64,000 nt of DNA from Bryobacteraceae bacterium (GCA_029975915.1 JARKOC010000352.1:1-64000), one strand, 5' to 3'; positions 1 through 8,760 are shown, counted from the stretch's first letter. A program made the numbers and translations. The notes: generated from the sequence alone by a model not told the origin.

Positions 1-1
1 G

Positions 2-280
2 GCCCGCTACCGCGGCTCCCACGAGCGGCTGATGTTCCGTAGCCTCAATCAACTCAAACAGATACAGCAGGAACGGCTCCTCCGCGAAACTGACGCCCAA
101 GCCGCCCTCCCCGCCCACATCCCGCCCGCCGTCAAGCTGAATCCCCTCTTCGCCCACCTGAATTCCTTAACAAAGCACCCTAAAGCGTACTCTGCAGGTG
201 CACAGCCGTCCGGCCCTGTTGCGGTTGGCGTTCTGGTCCGGGGCAAGCGGGGTGTTCCCGTGCCGGTTTCGTGCCCCTAG
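2..280 (+). CDS. C-terminal fragment of an unrecognised protein (5' end outside window)
   Basis: The reading frame is open from the first bases of the window and ends at TAG 278-280, so this is the tail of a gene that begins upstream. The visible part (about 92 residues) starts with a basic, helical, glutamine-rich stretch (LNQLKQIQQERLLRE) followed by a proline-rich linker and a low-complexity end. There is no recognisable domain. The last 35 residues look weakly coding, so the true protein may be frameshifted or shorter. Family not recognised; function unknown. Confidence 0.45.
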   Translation, partial: ARYRGSHERLMFRSLNQLKQIQQERLLRETDAQAALPAHIPPAVKLNPLFAHLNSLTKHPKAYSAGAQPSGPVAVGVLVRGKRGVPVPVSCP

Positions 281-516
281 ATCGGCACAGACCATCCGAC
301 TCTGTGAGCGGGCACACCCAATTACTGCCTGCCTCATTCAGGCGCAGCTTTCTCGTGATTTGCACCCGCTGTCCTTCGGCCCGTACGCGGAACATCCGTG
401 TAGTCTCATTTATTTTCAGATCTGTTTATCTTTTATAAATAAGATTATCCTATCTTTATTAAGAAGTATCTAGAGGGTCTAGTACTACTGTTTTGTGAAC
501 TTTGTTAAGGTTTTTC
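281..516. other. Intergenic region with no gene seen
   Basis: No convincing reading frame is present. The stretch from about 410 to 520 is clearly AT-rich compared with its surroundings and leads into the promoter of the PEP-CTERM gene downstream. Confidence 0.5.
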
Positions 517-545
517 TTGCATGACACAAAGAAGCTGTATATAGT
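517..545 (+). promoter_or_regulatory. Sigma-70-type promoter for the first PEP-CTERM gene
   Basis: TTGCAT (517-522) and TATAGT (540-545) are separated by exactly 17 bases in an AT-rich stretch. The gene start lies 176 bases downstream, which implies a long untranslated leader. The same arrangement (TTGTAT, 17 bases, TATAGT) precedes the paralogous gene at 2044, which supports the call. Confidence 0.6.
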
Positions 546-721
546 GGTACCCAATGAAACTCGGAGGCGCTATCGATCCCCGTCCGAAGATCAGCTGCAG
601 CTAGTGTCAGCGTTTCTTCACCGCCGGTGGCAACGGAAGCCTGTGGTAGGGCTGCCTGGATGAAACGAAGCGGAAATTCACTCACAATCCCGTTCAGACT
701 CGAGAGGAGACTCAGAGAACA
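546..721 (+). promoter_or_regulatory. Long 5' leader of the first PEP-CTERM gene
   Basis: About 175 bases lie between the promoter and ATG 722. Short blocks are shared with the leader of the next gene: TCGGAGGC near the start, TTCTTCA(C/T)CGC in the middle, and a near-identical end with a GAGGAG-type ribosome binding site and ACAATGAAAAG across the start codon. I could not match it to a known riboswitch class. It may be a structured regulatory RNA or simply duplicated sequence. Confidence 0.4.
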
Positions 722-1570
722 ATGAAAAGCTTACTCGTACTTAGCTTGGCTGTGATGTCGGCCACCACGGCAATCGCAGGGCCAGTCGCCGTGGTGGCAT
801 CGACGAACGCAACAGCCATGGTGAATGCCTTGGTCAATGATCCCAACATCACCATCAACTCCGCCACCTATACTGGCGCTGCCAATGCTTCCGGCTTCTT
901 CTCCGGCGGCACGGGCATCCTTCCGTTTGAGTCGGGCATCCTGCTCACCTCCGGCTCAGTGCAGAATGTGCTCGGTCCGAACAATAGCGACGGCGCTGGA
1001 ACCTCCAACAACCTGGCCGGCGACCCGGACCTGGAAACCCTGATCCCACCCGCCCAAACGACATTTGATGCCTCAATTCTCGAGATCAAGTTCACACCAA
1101 CCAAGGGAACCATCTCGTTTCAGTTCGTCTTTGGATCAGAAGAATACAACGAATTTGTCGGGAGCGGTTTCAACGACGTGTTCGGCTTCTTCCTGAACGG
1201 AGTGAACATCGCATTGATTCCCGGCACCGCGACGCCGGTTTCAATTAACAACGTCAACCTCGGGTTGAACTCCGACTATTACACAGACAACGATCTCCAG
1301 AGCGGCCCGCCGCCGATCGACCTGGAGTATGACGGCTACGTCGGACTGAAGAAAGTGCTGTTTGCGCAGGGCAGCGTGAACCCGGGTGTCGAGAACACCA
1401 TCAAGATTGCGATTGCCGACAGCGGCGACTCCATTCTTGATTCCGGCGTCTTCTTGAAAGGCGGATCGTTTGTGAACCAGCCGGCCGTTCCTGAGCCGGG
1501 TTCGATGGCGGCCCTGTCGCTCGGTCTTCTGGGTGTCGGCTACGCCATCCGCCGCCGGCGCATCAGCTAG
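722..1570 (+). CDS. Choice-of-anchor L domain PEP-CTERM surface protein
   Basis: A 282-residue secreted protein. Residues 1-19 form a signal peptide (MKSLLVLSLAVMSATTAIAG). The body matches the choice-of-anchor L family, with FESGILLTSGSV near residue 75 and the hallmark FGSEEYNEFV...NDVFGFFLNG near 140. The C-terminus has a PEP-CTERM sorting signal: VPEPGS from about residue 256, a hydrophobic helix, then RRRR. Proteins of this type are exported, cut by an exosortase and anchored or released at the surface, often as matrix or adhesive proteins. It is paralogous to the gene at 2044 and has its own promoter and terminator. No exosortase gene is in the window. Confidence 0.9.
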   Translation: MKSLLVLSLAVMSATTAIAGPVAVVASTNATAMVNALVNDPNITINSATYTGAANASGFFSGGTGILPFESGILLTSGSVQNVLGPNNSDGAGTSNNLAGDPDLETLIPPAQTTFDASILEIKFTPTKGTISFQFVFGSEEYNEFVGSGFNDVFGFFLNGVNIALIPGTATPVSINNVNLGLNSDYYTDNDLQSGPPPIDLEYDGYVGLKKVLFAQGSVNPGVENTIKIAIADSGDSILDSGVFLKGGSFVNQPAVPEPGSMAALSLGLLGVGYAIRRRRIS

Positions 1571-1628
1571 AAGTAGGGTCCCTGGTGTCTGGTTTGAGCA
1601 CATAACAACCGGCCCAAACTGAACTCTT

Positions 1629-1667
1629 GAACCGCGCGTGCCATCAGGCCGTGCGGTTCTTTTTTTA
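1629..1667 (+). terminator. Rho-independent terminator after the first PEP-CTERM gene
   Basis: A 9-bp stem (GAACCGCGC at 1629-1637 pairing with GTGCGGTTC at 1651-1659, one G-T pair) is followed directly by a run of eight T. It isolates the first PEP-CTERM gene transcriptionally from its paralogue. Confidence 0.8.
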
Positions 1668-1849
1668 TCTCACCTCGTCTCTGCGGTCCGTCTGCTCCAC
1701 CACCAGACGGTTATCGCCCTGCCGCCCACTCCCGCCCGCTGATTCGTGCCTCCTTGCCCGGTCCGGCGCTGCACGCTGTATTCTTCATGTCTTAGTGCAT
1801 ATTCTTATGGTACCAGTACTATCATTTTATAAAAACGCTAAAGCGATCC

Positions 1850-1878
1850 TTGTATCCAAAATCTAGGAGATATATAGT
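1850..1878 (+). promoter_or_regulatory. Sigma-70-type promoter for the second PEP-CTERM gene
   Basis: TTGTAT (1850-1855) and TATAGT (1873-1878) are 17 bases apart, the same spacing and same -10 as the promoter at 517-545. The upstream 60 bases are AT-rich. The start codon is 165 bases downstream. Confidence 0.6.
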
Positions 1879-2043
1879 AGCGCCCAGAGGAGTTCGGAGG
1901 CTCGCTCCAACACTTCTTCATCGCGTCAGATGCTTTGCGTAACCGCGCCAGTCAAGCTCGCCCGCAAAGGAGTGAGCAAGCTGGGCGGCGAGGCGTTTCC
2001 ATGACAACCTTACAACCCTGACTCTCAGGAGGCTCAGAAAACA
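1879..2043 (+). promoter_or_regulatory. Long 5' leader of the second PEP-CTERM gene
   Basis: About 165 bases between promoter and ATG 2044. It shares short blocks with the leader at 546-721 (TTCGGAGGC, CTTCTTCATCGC, and CAGGAGGCTCAGAAAACA before the ATG). A GCTCGCCCGCAAAG...GCTGGGCGGCGAG segment could fold into a hairpin around 1950-2000. Not identified as a known RNA family. Confidence 0.4.
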
Positions 2044-2907
2044 ATGAAAAGTTTGTTTGTTTTATTGGTAGTGGTCCTGCTATCTGCCACGGCATTCGCC
2101 GGCCCGGTCACGGTAACCCCGACTGGTGACGCGACTGCCCTGGCCATGAAGCTCATCGGCGACCCGGATCTGGGATTCGTCAGCGCTTCTTACACAGGCT
2201 CAGCAGTTGCGTCGGGCACGTTCGTCGGCGACTCCGGCACCCTGCCGTTCAGCTCGGGCATTGTGCTCACGTCTGGTTATGCCACGAATGCTGGGGGCGC
2301 GGTTAATACGAGCGACGCAATCACCGGGGACAACGGCCTTGGCGGCAGTGCTATGCTCAATGCACTGATCCCGGGCTACTCGACCCACGACGCCACGATC
2401 CTCACCATCACGTTTATCCCCAAAGCCAACGTCATCTCGTTCCAGTACGTCTTCGGGTCGGATGAGTACAACGAATGGGTGGACTCGCCCTACAACGACG
2501 TGTTCGGCTTCTTCCTCAACGGTACAGCCGTTGCAAACAACATTGCGTTGATCCCCGGCACGACCACCCCCGTCTCGATCAACAATGTCAACCTCGGAAA
2601 GAACGCCGACTACTACACGACCAACGATCCTACGAATGGTGTTCCTACGCCGGTGCCGATGGAGTATGACGGGTTTGTCGGTCTGAAGAAGGTGTTGTAT
2701 GCCCAGGCGAATGTGAATCCCGGTGTGGAGAATATCATTCACATTGCCATCGCGGATGCTGGCGACTGGGTATTGGATTCCGGCGTGTTCTTGAAGGAAG
2801 GCTCCTTCGTCAATAAACCCGCGGTTCCGGAACCCGGCTCGATGGTTGCGTTGACACTCGGCTTGCTCGGTGTCGGCTACGCCGTCCGGCGCCGCCGCGC
2901 GGTCTAG
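2044..2907 (+). CDS. Choice-of-anchor L domain PEP-CTERM surface protein, paralogue
   Basis: A 287-residue close paralogue of the protein at 722. It has a signal peptide (MKSLFVLLVVVLLSATAFAG), the FGSDEYNEWV...NDVFGFFLNG core of the choice-of-anchor L domain, an IALIPGTTTPVSINNVNLG stretch nearly identical to its neighbour, and a PEP-CTERM tail beginning VPEPGSMVAL and ending in VRRRR. It is expected to be an exosortase-processed extracellular protein. The two genes differ mainly in the N-terminal third, consistent with a tandem duplication followed by divergence. A separate promoter and terminator suggest independent transcription. Confidence 0.9.
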   Translation: MKSLFVLLVVVLLSATAFAGPVTVTPTGDATALAMKLIGDPDLGFVSASYTGSAVASGTFVGDSGTLPFSSGIVLTSGYATNAGGAVNTSDAITGDNGLGGSAMLNALIPGYSTHDATILTITFIPKANVISFQYVFGSDEYNEWVDSPYNDVFGFFLNGTAVANNIALIPGTTTPVSINNVNLGKNADYYTTNDPTNGVPTPVPMEYDGFVGLKKVLYAQANVNPGVENIIHIAIADAGDWVLDSGVFLKEGSFVNKPAVPEPGSMVALTLGLLGVGYAVRRRRAV

Positions 2908-2958
2908 TAGTCGAGAATCTGGCTTCTTTAGAGTCGGCCGTTAGACTCCTCCGTGAAG

Positions 2959-2993
2959 GGACCGTGCCCGCCATCCGGCGGCGCGGTCCTTTT
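2959..2993 (+). terminator. Terminator after the second PEP-CTERM gene
   Basis: Stem GGACCGTGC (2959-2967) with GCGCGGTCC (2981-2989), one wobble pair, followed by TTTT. It lies between this gene and the convergent molybdenum hydroxylase operon. Confidence 0.65.
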
Positions 2994-3046
2994 GTCGTTT
3001 GACACGGGGGATGGGCCGGGGGCGACCGTTTTCGACCCAACGCCGG

Positions 3047-5161
3047 CTAACTCTTCAGCGGCATGGACCTTATGCGCTTCCCTGCCCCGTGGAAGACAGC
3101 GTTCGCCATGGCCGGGGCTACGGCGATGATGGGCGTTTCGCCCGCGCCGGCGGCTTCGAGGTCTTTCCTGTCGATGAAGATGAGGTCCATCTTGGGCGTG
3201 TCAGCGAAGCGGGGGACGCCGTAGCGTGAGAAGGCGTTTGAGATGACTCGCCCGTTCTCAAACACCACCTCCTCTCGTGTGGCGGCGCCGAGACCCATGA
3301 GGATGCAGCCTTCCACCTGGGAGCGAAGGCCGACAGGATTCATGATGGGGCCGCACTCGAACGCCTCGACGATTTCAATCAACTTCGGGGGCTGTCCGGA
3401 CTGGCCTAGTTCGACCTCGACGCAAGCGGCGACGACGGAGTTCTTCTCCGTCCCGCAGGCGAGTCCGACGCCGCGGCCGGGTTTCTTTTCGCGCCAGCGT
3501 TTCTTCCAATCGAAGCGTCCGGCGGCTGCTTCAAGGACGGCGCGGAGGCGGGGATTGGAGAGGTTGGCGAGGCGGAACTCCAGCGGATCGGCGCCGGCTT
3601 GGGCGGCGAGTTCGTCGATGAAGGATTCGCGGGCGAAGTTGTTGGCGGCGGCGGCGAGGCAGCGGTAAGAGCCTTGGCGCAATGGGGAATCGGCTTCGAT
3701 GAAGCGTGTCTCGCGGTTCTCCACGTCATAGGGAGTATCGAGGGCAGCCGTGCCGGAGTTGATATTGGTCATCCTCCAGGCGGTGAGCTTGCTGCCGTCG
3801 CGAGCAGCCTCACAGGTGATGAGCGCGGCGGGACGGGAGTAGGCCCAGGTGAACTCCTCGGCGCGTGTCCAGCGGACTGAAACAGGGCGCTTGGCCTGGC
3901 GGGCGATGCGGGCGGCTTCGATGGCGGCTTCGCCGGTGTGTTTGCCGCCGAAACCGCCGCCGAAGTCGGGGACGATGACGCGGACGGCGGAGGGTTGGAG
4001 GCCGAAGGCCTGGGCGAGGGCTGTGCGGACGGCGAATGGGTTTGACGTGCCGGTCCAGACGGTGAGTTTCGCGCCGTCCCACTCAGCCACGGCCGCGCGA
4101 GGCTCCATGGGGGCATGCTGGACGTAGGCGACGTGGTATTCGGCCTTGAGTTTCATTGAGGCGGCTGCGAGCGCCTTCTCCGGGCCGCCGGCGGAGTTGC
4201 CGCGTCCGTTGTCTCGAGCGGTCTTGCGGAGGTGGTCGAACAGGACGGCATTGGAGGGCTGGGGCTTTTCGGACCACTTCGCGGTTTCAGACATGGCGCG
4301 GACCGCACGCCTCGCGGCGAAGGAGTTGGGGGCGAATGCGGCGACGAATTCGCCGTCGCGCACGGGCGTGGCCCCTGCGACGGACCTGGCGGCATCGAGA
4401 TCCACCGACTGAAGCACAGCTCCGAAAGACGGGGCGCGGAGAACGGCGGCATAGACCATGCCCGGGCGGTTGATGTCGGAAGGAAACTTGTGCTCGCCGG
4501 TTACGATTGCACGGCCGTTGATCCGGGTTTGGGGCTTGCCCAGGACCGTCCAATCGGCGGGCCGGGTTGCAAGCACCACTGTGGGCGATGGCTTGGCCGA
4601 GGTGATGGCGCCTTCGCCGGAGGCGAGATCGGCGTAAGTGAAACGGCGGGCGCCGGCCTGCGCGACGCCGTCCTTCACCGTGATGGAAGCGCTGTTCACA
4701 GCGAACTTCACTGCCGCCGCGTGGATGAGGATCGCCCTGGCCATGCCGGCGGCCTGCCGGACGCGCGGGACCGTGGAGGGGGTGGTGCGGGAGCCGGCGG
4801 TGATGCCGTCGTCGGGGGTGCGATCGGTATCCGCCATTTCGACGGAAACCATGGAGACGGGCAGGCGCAACTCCTCGGCGGCGACCATGGCCAACTGGGT
4901 CCGGGCGCCCTGGCCTTCCTCGACTTTGCCGGTGAGGATGGTGACGCGGCCGTCCTTGCCGATGAGCAGACGGGATTCGATGGTTTTCAGGGCGCTGTCA
5001 GGCTGGGCCTGGCTTTCGGCGGCAAACAAGGTGATCAACAGTCCCGAAGCGGTGAACTTCAGGAATCCCCGGCGGTCCAACTCAGGAAGGATAGGCGCCA
5101 AATCGCGCAGTTCGTAGCGCTCGGGCTCGAGGACATCGAGGCGGCTGGTTGTTCTCCCCAT
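3047..5161 (-). CDS. Molybdopterin-binding large subunit of a xanthine dehydrogenase-family hydroxylase
   Basis: A 704-residue protein of the xanthine dehydrogenase / isoquinoline 1-oxidoreductase beta type, which hydroxylates aldehydes or N-heterocycles at a Mo-cytosine-dinucleotide centre. Visible features: RRGFLK at residues 30-35 followed by a hydrophobic stretch, resembling a Tat signal; the GGGFGGK cofactor loop; LRQGSYR; FARESFIDELA; and GAGETP near the C-terminus, carrying the expected catalytic glutamate. ATG 5161 has a good GGGAGGTG ribosome site. It follows the 2Fe-2S subunit gene with a 3-base gap, so they form one operon. No FAD subunit gene is adjacent, which fits the periplasmic two-subunit type that passes electrons to a cytochrome. 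Substrate unknown. Confidence 0.88.
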   Translation of the reverse strand: MGRTTSRLDVLEPERYELRDLAPILPELDRRGFLKFTASGLLITLFAAESQAQPDSALKTIESRLLIGKDGRVTILTGKVEEGQGARTQLAMVAAEELRLPVSMVSVEMADTDRTPDDGITAGSRTTPSTVPRVRQAAGMARAILIHAAAVKFAVNSASITVKDGVAQAGARRFTYADLASGEGAITSAKPSPTVVLATRPADWTVLGKPQTRINGRAIVTGEHKFPSDINRPGMVYAAVLRAPSFGAVLQSVDLDAARSVAGATPVRDGEFVAAFAPNSFAARRAVRAMSETAKWSEKPQPSNAVLFDHLRKTARDNGRGNSAGGPEKALAAASMKLKAEYHVAYVQHAPMEPRAAVAEWDGAKLTVWTGTSNPFAVRTALAQAFGLQPSAVRVIVPDFGGGFGGKHTGEAAIEAARIARQAKRPVSVRWTRAEEFTWAYSRPAALITCEAARDGSKLTAWRMTNINSGTAALDTPYDVENRETRFIEADSPLRQGSYRCLAAAANNFARESFIDELAAQAGADPLEFRLANLSNPRLRAVLEAAAGRFDWKKRWREKKPGRGVGLACGTEKNSVVAACVEVELGQSGQPPKLIEIVEAFECGPIMNPVGLRSQVEGCILMGLGAATREEVVFENGRVISNAFSRYGVPRFADTPKMDLIFIDRKDLEAAGAGETPIIAVAPAMANAVFHGAGKRIRSMPLKS

Positions 5162-5164
5162 GGT

Positions 5165-5647
5165 TCACCTCCCTGCCCCGGCCATGGCCTTCAGCCGCGC
5201 CGCGGCTTCGACAGCGGCGACGATCCGCGGGTAGCCGGTGCAGCGGCAGATATGCATGTTCATCGCCTTCACGATGGCCGCTTCGCTTGGTTTGGGCTCA
5301 CGGTCGAGGAGCGCGGCGGCTTCGAGGATCATGCCCGGAGTGCAGTAGCCGCACTGGATGGCGGCTTCGTCGAGAAAGGCCTGCTGGACTGGGTGCAGCT
5401 TTCCATTGGCGGCGAGGCCTTCGATTGTCGTGACCGTGCGGCCGGCGGCCATTCGCATGGTGGTCACGCACGAGGGCGCTGGCTTGCCGTCGAGAAGGAC
5501 GGTGCAGGCGCGGCATTGTCCTTCGCCGCAGCCGTACTTGGTTCCGGTGAGTGAGAGCTCCTCGCGCAGCACATCGAGAAGCGGGCGTTCGGGTTCGCAG
5601 TCGACGCTATGCGCCTTGCCGTTGACGGTCAGCTTGAAGACAGCCAC
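5165..5647 (-). CDS. (2Fe-2S)-binding small subunit of the Mo-hydroxylase
   Basis: A 160-residue protein with both iron-sulfur domains of this family. The N-terminal ferredoxin-like domain has C40, C45, C48 and C60 (in YGCGEGQCRAC and downstream). The C-terminal helical domain has C99 and C102 (CGYC) and C134 and C136 (CRC). It carries electrons from the Mo site of its partner at 3047. The start is GTG 5647, preceded by AAGGAGG at 8 bases. First gene of the two-gene operon. It has no signal peptide of its own, so if the complex is exported it would travel with the large subunit's Tat-like signal. Confidence 0.92.
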   Translation of the reverse strand: MAVFKLTVNGKAHSVDCEPERPLLDVLREELSLTGTKYGCGEGQCRACTVLLDGKPAPSCVTTMRMAAGRTVTTIEGLAANGKLHPVQQAFLDEAAIQCGYCTPGMILEAAALLDREPKPSEAAIVKAMNMHICRCTGYPRIVAAVEAAARLKAMAGAGR

Positions 5648-5728
5648 GTGTTGCGCCTCCTTCAGAGGGAATTTCCCTTGCCAACATGATATGCCGGGTC
5701 CGCGGATTCATGTATTCTGAGACTCGTT

Positions 5729-7330
5729 ATGCGCACCGCCATACTTCTCATTGTTTTCGCCTCCTGCACAGCGTCCGGCCAGGGAGCGAACCGGCCTGAA
5801 CGTCTGGAGTGGTTCCGCGACCAGGGCTTCGGGATGTTTATTCATTGGAGCGTCGATTCGCAGCTTGGTTCGGTGATCTCGCATTCGATGGTCGGGGCCG
5901 ACAAGGAGTATCTCGACCGGTTCATTCATGAGCTGCCCAGATCGTTCAATCCGCGGAAGTTCAATCCAACCGACTGGGCGGTGCTGGCCAAGTTGGCAGG
6001 CATGAAGTATGTTGTTTTCACGGCGAAGCACCATTCGGGCTTTTGCATGTACGACACGCGGACGACGCCGTTTCAGATCATGTCGACGCCGTTCAAGCGC
6101 GACATCACGCGCGAGGTGATGGACTCGTTCCGCGCGCAGGGCCTGGCCGCCGGACTGTACTTCTCGCCGGACGATTTCCTCTGGCTGCACGAGCACGGAA
6201 TCCCGCTGCAACGGAACGTTCCGCAGGTGCAGCCGTCGGCGAACGCGGGGTTGCTCGACTATGACACACGCCAGGTGCGGGAGTTGATGACGAAGTACGG
6301 ACCGATCGATGTGATCTTCTTTGATGGCGAAGCGGAGGCGCTGCGGGAGGTGGCGTGGAAGGCACAGCCGAACGTGGTGGTCACGCGAGGCGCGATCAAT
6401 ACGCCAGAGCAGTACATCCCCGGAGTGCCAATGGATGAGCCCTGGGAAGCCTGCATGACGATGGGCACACAGTGGCAGTACAAGCCAACCAATGACGTGT
6501 ACAAGTCCGGCGGACAGGTGATTTCGATGCTGATCGAGACGCGCGCGAAGGGCGGAAATCTCTTGCTGAACGTGGGGCCGAAGCCGGACGGCGAACTTCC
6601 TATCGAGCAGGAGGAGCGGCTGAGGGAGGTGGCGTTGTGGATGTTCGTGAACGGCGAGTCGATATATGGGGTGAGGCCGTGGGTGGTGACGAATGAGGGG
6701 CCATACTGGTTCACCAAGCGGAAGGGGGAGGATACGGTCTATGTGTTCGTCAAGGAGAAGGAACGCTGGAAGTACGGAGAGTGGAAGGAGATCGTGCTGA
6801 AATCGGTGAAGACCACGCCGCAGTCGAAGATCACCGTACTGAGCCAGAATGACCAGGTTCTCGAGTACCAGCCGAAGGTGGTCCCGCAGACGACGTGGAA
6901 GCAGTCGACCGATTCGCTGACGATCCGGGCAATGCGGGCGCAGAGGCTGTACAACGACCGCAGGTGGCCGAATCCGGTGGTTCTGAAGATCACGCACGCG
7001 CAACCGGCGTTGACGCCACCGAAGGTCGAGACCGGGCGGGCGGAGTGGTCGGCCGCGACGCGGACGGTGACCTTCACAGGCACGCTCGAATCGCTGGGTG
7101 GCGCGCCTGCGATCGAAGTTGGCTTCGAGTACAGATCCATCAAGGGCAAGGACGTTTTCGAACGGGATATCGCCTGGACGGCCGGGCCGATGAAGCGCGT
7201 CAGCGCGGCGGGGCCGTTCAACGTGGCCATCCCGGGGATGAACCCGAACGACGAGTACGAGTACCGGGCGGTGGTGCAACATCCGCTTCTGAGGTTGTTT
7301 GGAGGCGAGCGCCGGGTGTCCACCAGGTAG
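5729..7330 (+). CDS. Alpha-L-fucosidase, glycoside hydrolase family 29
   Basis: A 533-residue secreted enzyme. Signal peptide at residues 1-18. The GH29 barrel shows FGMFIHW near residue 35, FTAKHHSGF near 97-105, the nucleophile region PIDVIFFDGE with Asp199, and GGNLLLNVGPKPDGELP near 272. These are characteristic of retaining alpha-L-fucosidases, which remove terminal fucose from glycans or plant xyloglucan. The region after about residue 340 is a C-terminal beta-sandwich typical of the family. It is divergent from the Mo-hydroxylase operon and has no evident partner gene. Confidence 0.88.
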   Translation: MRTAILLIVFASCTASGQGANRPERLEWFRDQGFGMFIHWSVDSQLGSVISHSMVGADKEYLDRFIHELPRSFNPRKFNPTDWAVLAKLAGMKYVVFTAKHHSGFCMYDTRTTPFQIMSTPFKRDITREVMDSFRAQGLAAGLYFSPDDFLWLHEHGIPLQRNVPQVQPSANAGLLDYDTRQVRELMTKYGPIDVIFFDGEAEALREVAWKAQPNVVVTRGAINTPEQYIPGVPMDEPWEACMTMGTQWQYKPTNDVYKSGGQVISMLIETRAKGGNLLLNVGPKPDGELPIEQEERLREVALWMFVNGESIYGVRPWVVTNEGPYWFTKRKGEDTVYVFVKEKERWKYGEWKEIVLKSVKTTPQSKITVLSQNDQVLEYQPKVVPQTTWKQSTDSLTIRAMRAQRLYNDRRWPNPVVLKITHAQPALTPPKVETGRAEWSAATRTVTFTGTLESLGGAPAIEVGFEYRSIKGKDVFERDIAWTAGPMKRVSAAGPFNVAIPGMNPNDEYEYRAVVQHPLLRLFGGERRVSTR

Positions 7331-7633
7331 TCCAGCGGATAGCAGCAGTTCACAAAACCATATCGTGGATTCGCCTCTTGTGACGGTTGATGGGGCGAAG
7401 AGAGTCTAGCTGCCCTGGCACGCCGGGAAGAGCGCCGCAACTGACTCCGGCGCAGACCAGGGAGACCGGATTTGCCGGGAATGAACTAGTACAAGCACGG
7501 CTTAAAGTACATGCGCCGGACGGTACCAAACAGCGGCCGGCCTGTACTCAGGTACCTCACGGGTGAACAGTTCCGGGTTTCATCCTGGATTCGAGACAGC
7601 ATCGATCTGGGCTCAGATTGCAGGAGGAACGAA
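7331..7633. other. Intergenic region upstream of the third PEP-CTERM gene
   Basis: About 300 bases without a credible gene. The upstream in-frame extension of the PEP-CTERM reading frame (7511-7633) is not convincing as protein. No promoter matching the two upstream PEP-CTERM genes could be found. Confidence 0.4.
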
Positions 7634-8278
7634 GTGAAAGCCCTCACATTTCTGGCATTGTTGCTCGTCGCTTGTCCAGTCGCGGAAGCGATGCCGATTG
7701 TCGGTTTGTACAGCACGGGAATCAACGCAGCCGGCGGCGTCGATCAAAGCTGGTCGCTGACAGGCGGCACGGCCTATGTGACGCAGGAAGGGCAGTTCCC
7801 GGTTCCGACGGATTGGCCGGCCAACGACCTCGCATCCAGGTGGATTTCGCCACAGTCGAGCTACGTCGGCGGTGGAGGCGGATTGCTCAGCGATCCCCTT
7901 AACGCCTCCTTTACCTACACGCTGTCCTTCGACCTGACTGGATTCAATCCTGAGTCCGCCTGGTTCAGCTACAAGCTGGCGGCCGACGACACCATCAGCG
8001 CGGTCATGCTCAATGGGATCCCGATCGCCGGGGTGACGCTGCCCTCCAACGGCCCCTTTGAGTTCGGCCCGGTTTACACCGTCGACGCGGGCTTCCTGGC
8101 GGGAGTGAATTCGATTTCCGTGACCGTCCAGAACAGCAACGTTGGCTATGGGAATCCGTCCGGATTCCGCGCCGAGATCATTGGGTCGAACGTGGATCCC
8201 GAACCGATCCCGGAACCAGCGACATACGCCCTGGTGGGCCTGGCGCTGGTGGCGCTGCCGCTGCTGCGGCGCAAGTAG
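7634..8278 (+). CDS. PEP-CTERM sorting domain protein
   Basis: A 214-residue secreted protein. I place the start at GTG 7634 because CAGGAGGA lies just upstream and the product then begins with a clean signal peptide (VKALTFLALLLVACPVAEA). An ATG-less extension to 7511 adds 41 residues with no signal character. The body is beta-rich with a lectin-like feel (FTYTLSFDLTGFNPESAWFS) but belongs to no family I can name. The C-terminus PIPEPATYALVGLALVALP plus LLRRK is a PEP-CTERM signal. Third PEP-CTERM gene within 8 kb but not similar to the first two. Confidence 0.82.
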   Translation: MKALTFLALLLVACPVAEAMPIVGLYSTGINAAGGVDQSWSLTGGTAYVTQEGQFPVPTDWPANDLASRWISPQSSYVGGGGGLLSDPLNASFTYTLSFDLTGFNPESAWFSYKLAADDTISAVMLNGIPIAGVTLPSNGPFEFGPVYTVDAGFLAGVNSISVTVQNSNVGYGNPSGFRAEIIGSNVDPEPIPEPATYALVGLALVALPLLRRK

Positions 8279-8385
8279 TTCGCGGGCCAGGGTCACCAAC
8301 AGCGGCCTGCTGGCTTAGCTTCCCGCAAGCGCTGCGCCTGCTGGGGCCGGCAGTATCGTGGCGGGTTGAGCATATCGCCGCAATG

Positions 8386-8760
8386 CTATTTCCGCCCGGC
8401 CGCGAGCCTGCCTCCGAGCAAGACCATCGGGACCCAGAGAATGATCAGACCGATGTGATACCACCACTGAATTTGATTCCAGGCCATCACCGCTGAGACG
8501 ACACCCATCAGAAGGCCCCAAAGAACAAGGTAGACGACATGGCGCGAAGGATCGGTCCGGGCCATTTTCGCGGTGACCCAGCCGGCGGGGATCGAGAACA
8601 GCGCCGAGGTCGCGAGCACCATGGCCGTAACCCAGTCCGGCGGAATCTGGCCGTCGCGGTAGTCGTTTGGCAGGACCTTGCGGAGGACCAGGTCGAAGCA
8701 GACGACCAGGATGCCAGTCGTCAGCCAACCGGCCAGCACAGCGAGGATGGAGCGGAACAT
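8386..8760 (-). CDS. Small integral membrane protein, function unknown
   Basis: A 124-residue protein with about four hydrophobic helices (near 1-20, 43-62, 74-94, 99-120) joined by short polar loops. It starts at ATG 8760. Not assigned to a named family. It is convergent with the PEP-CTERM gene and followed by a gene-poor stretch. Confidence 0.7.
   Translation of the reverse strand: MFRSILAVLAGWLTTGILVVCFDLVLRKVLPNDYRDGQIPPDWVTAMVLATSALFSIPAGWVTAKMARTDPSRHVVYLVLWGLLMGVVSAVMAWNQIQWWYHIGLIILWVPMVLLGGRLAAGRK

Noticed and set aside
546..2043. PEP-CTERM gene leaders considered as c-di-GMP riboswitches
   Set aside because: Hints such as GCAAAG and GGTAGGG occur, but the order and helices of the GEMM aptamer could not be laid out, so no riboswitch is claimed.
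4232..5554. 440-residue plus-strand open frame
   Set aside because: Antisense to the Mo-hydroxylase genes; glycine- and arginine-rich composition typical of GC-rich shadow frames.
5708..7282. 524-residue minus-strand open frame
   Set aside because: Fully antisense to the GH29 gene, histidine- and arginine-rich, no domain.
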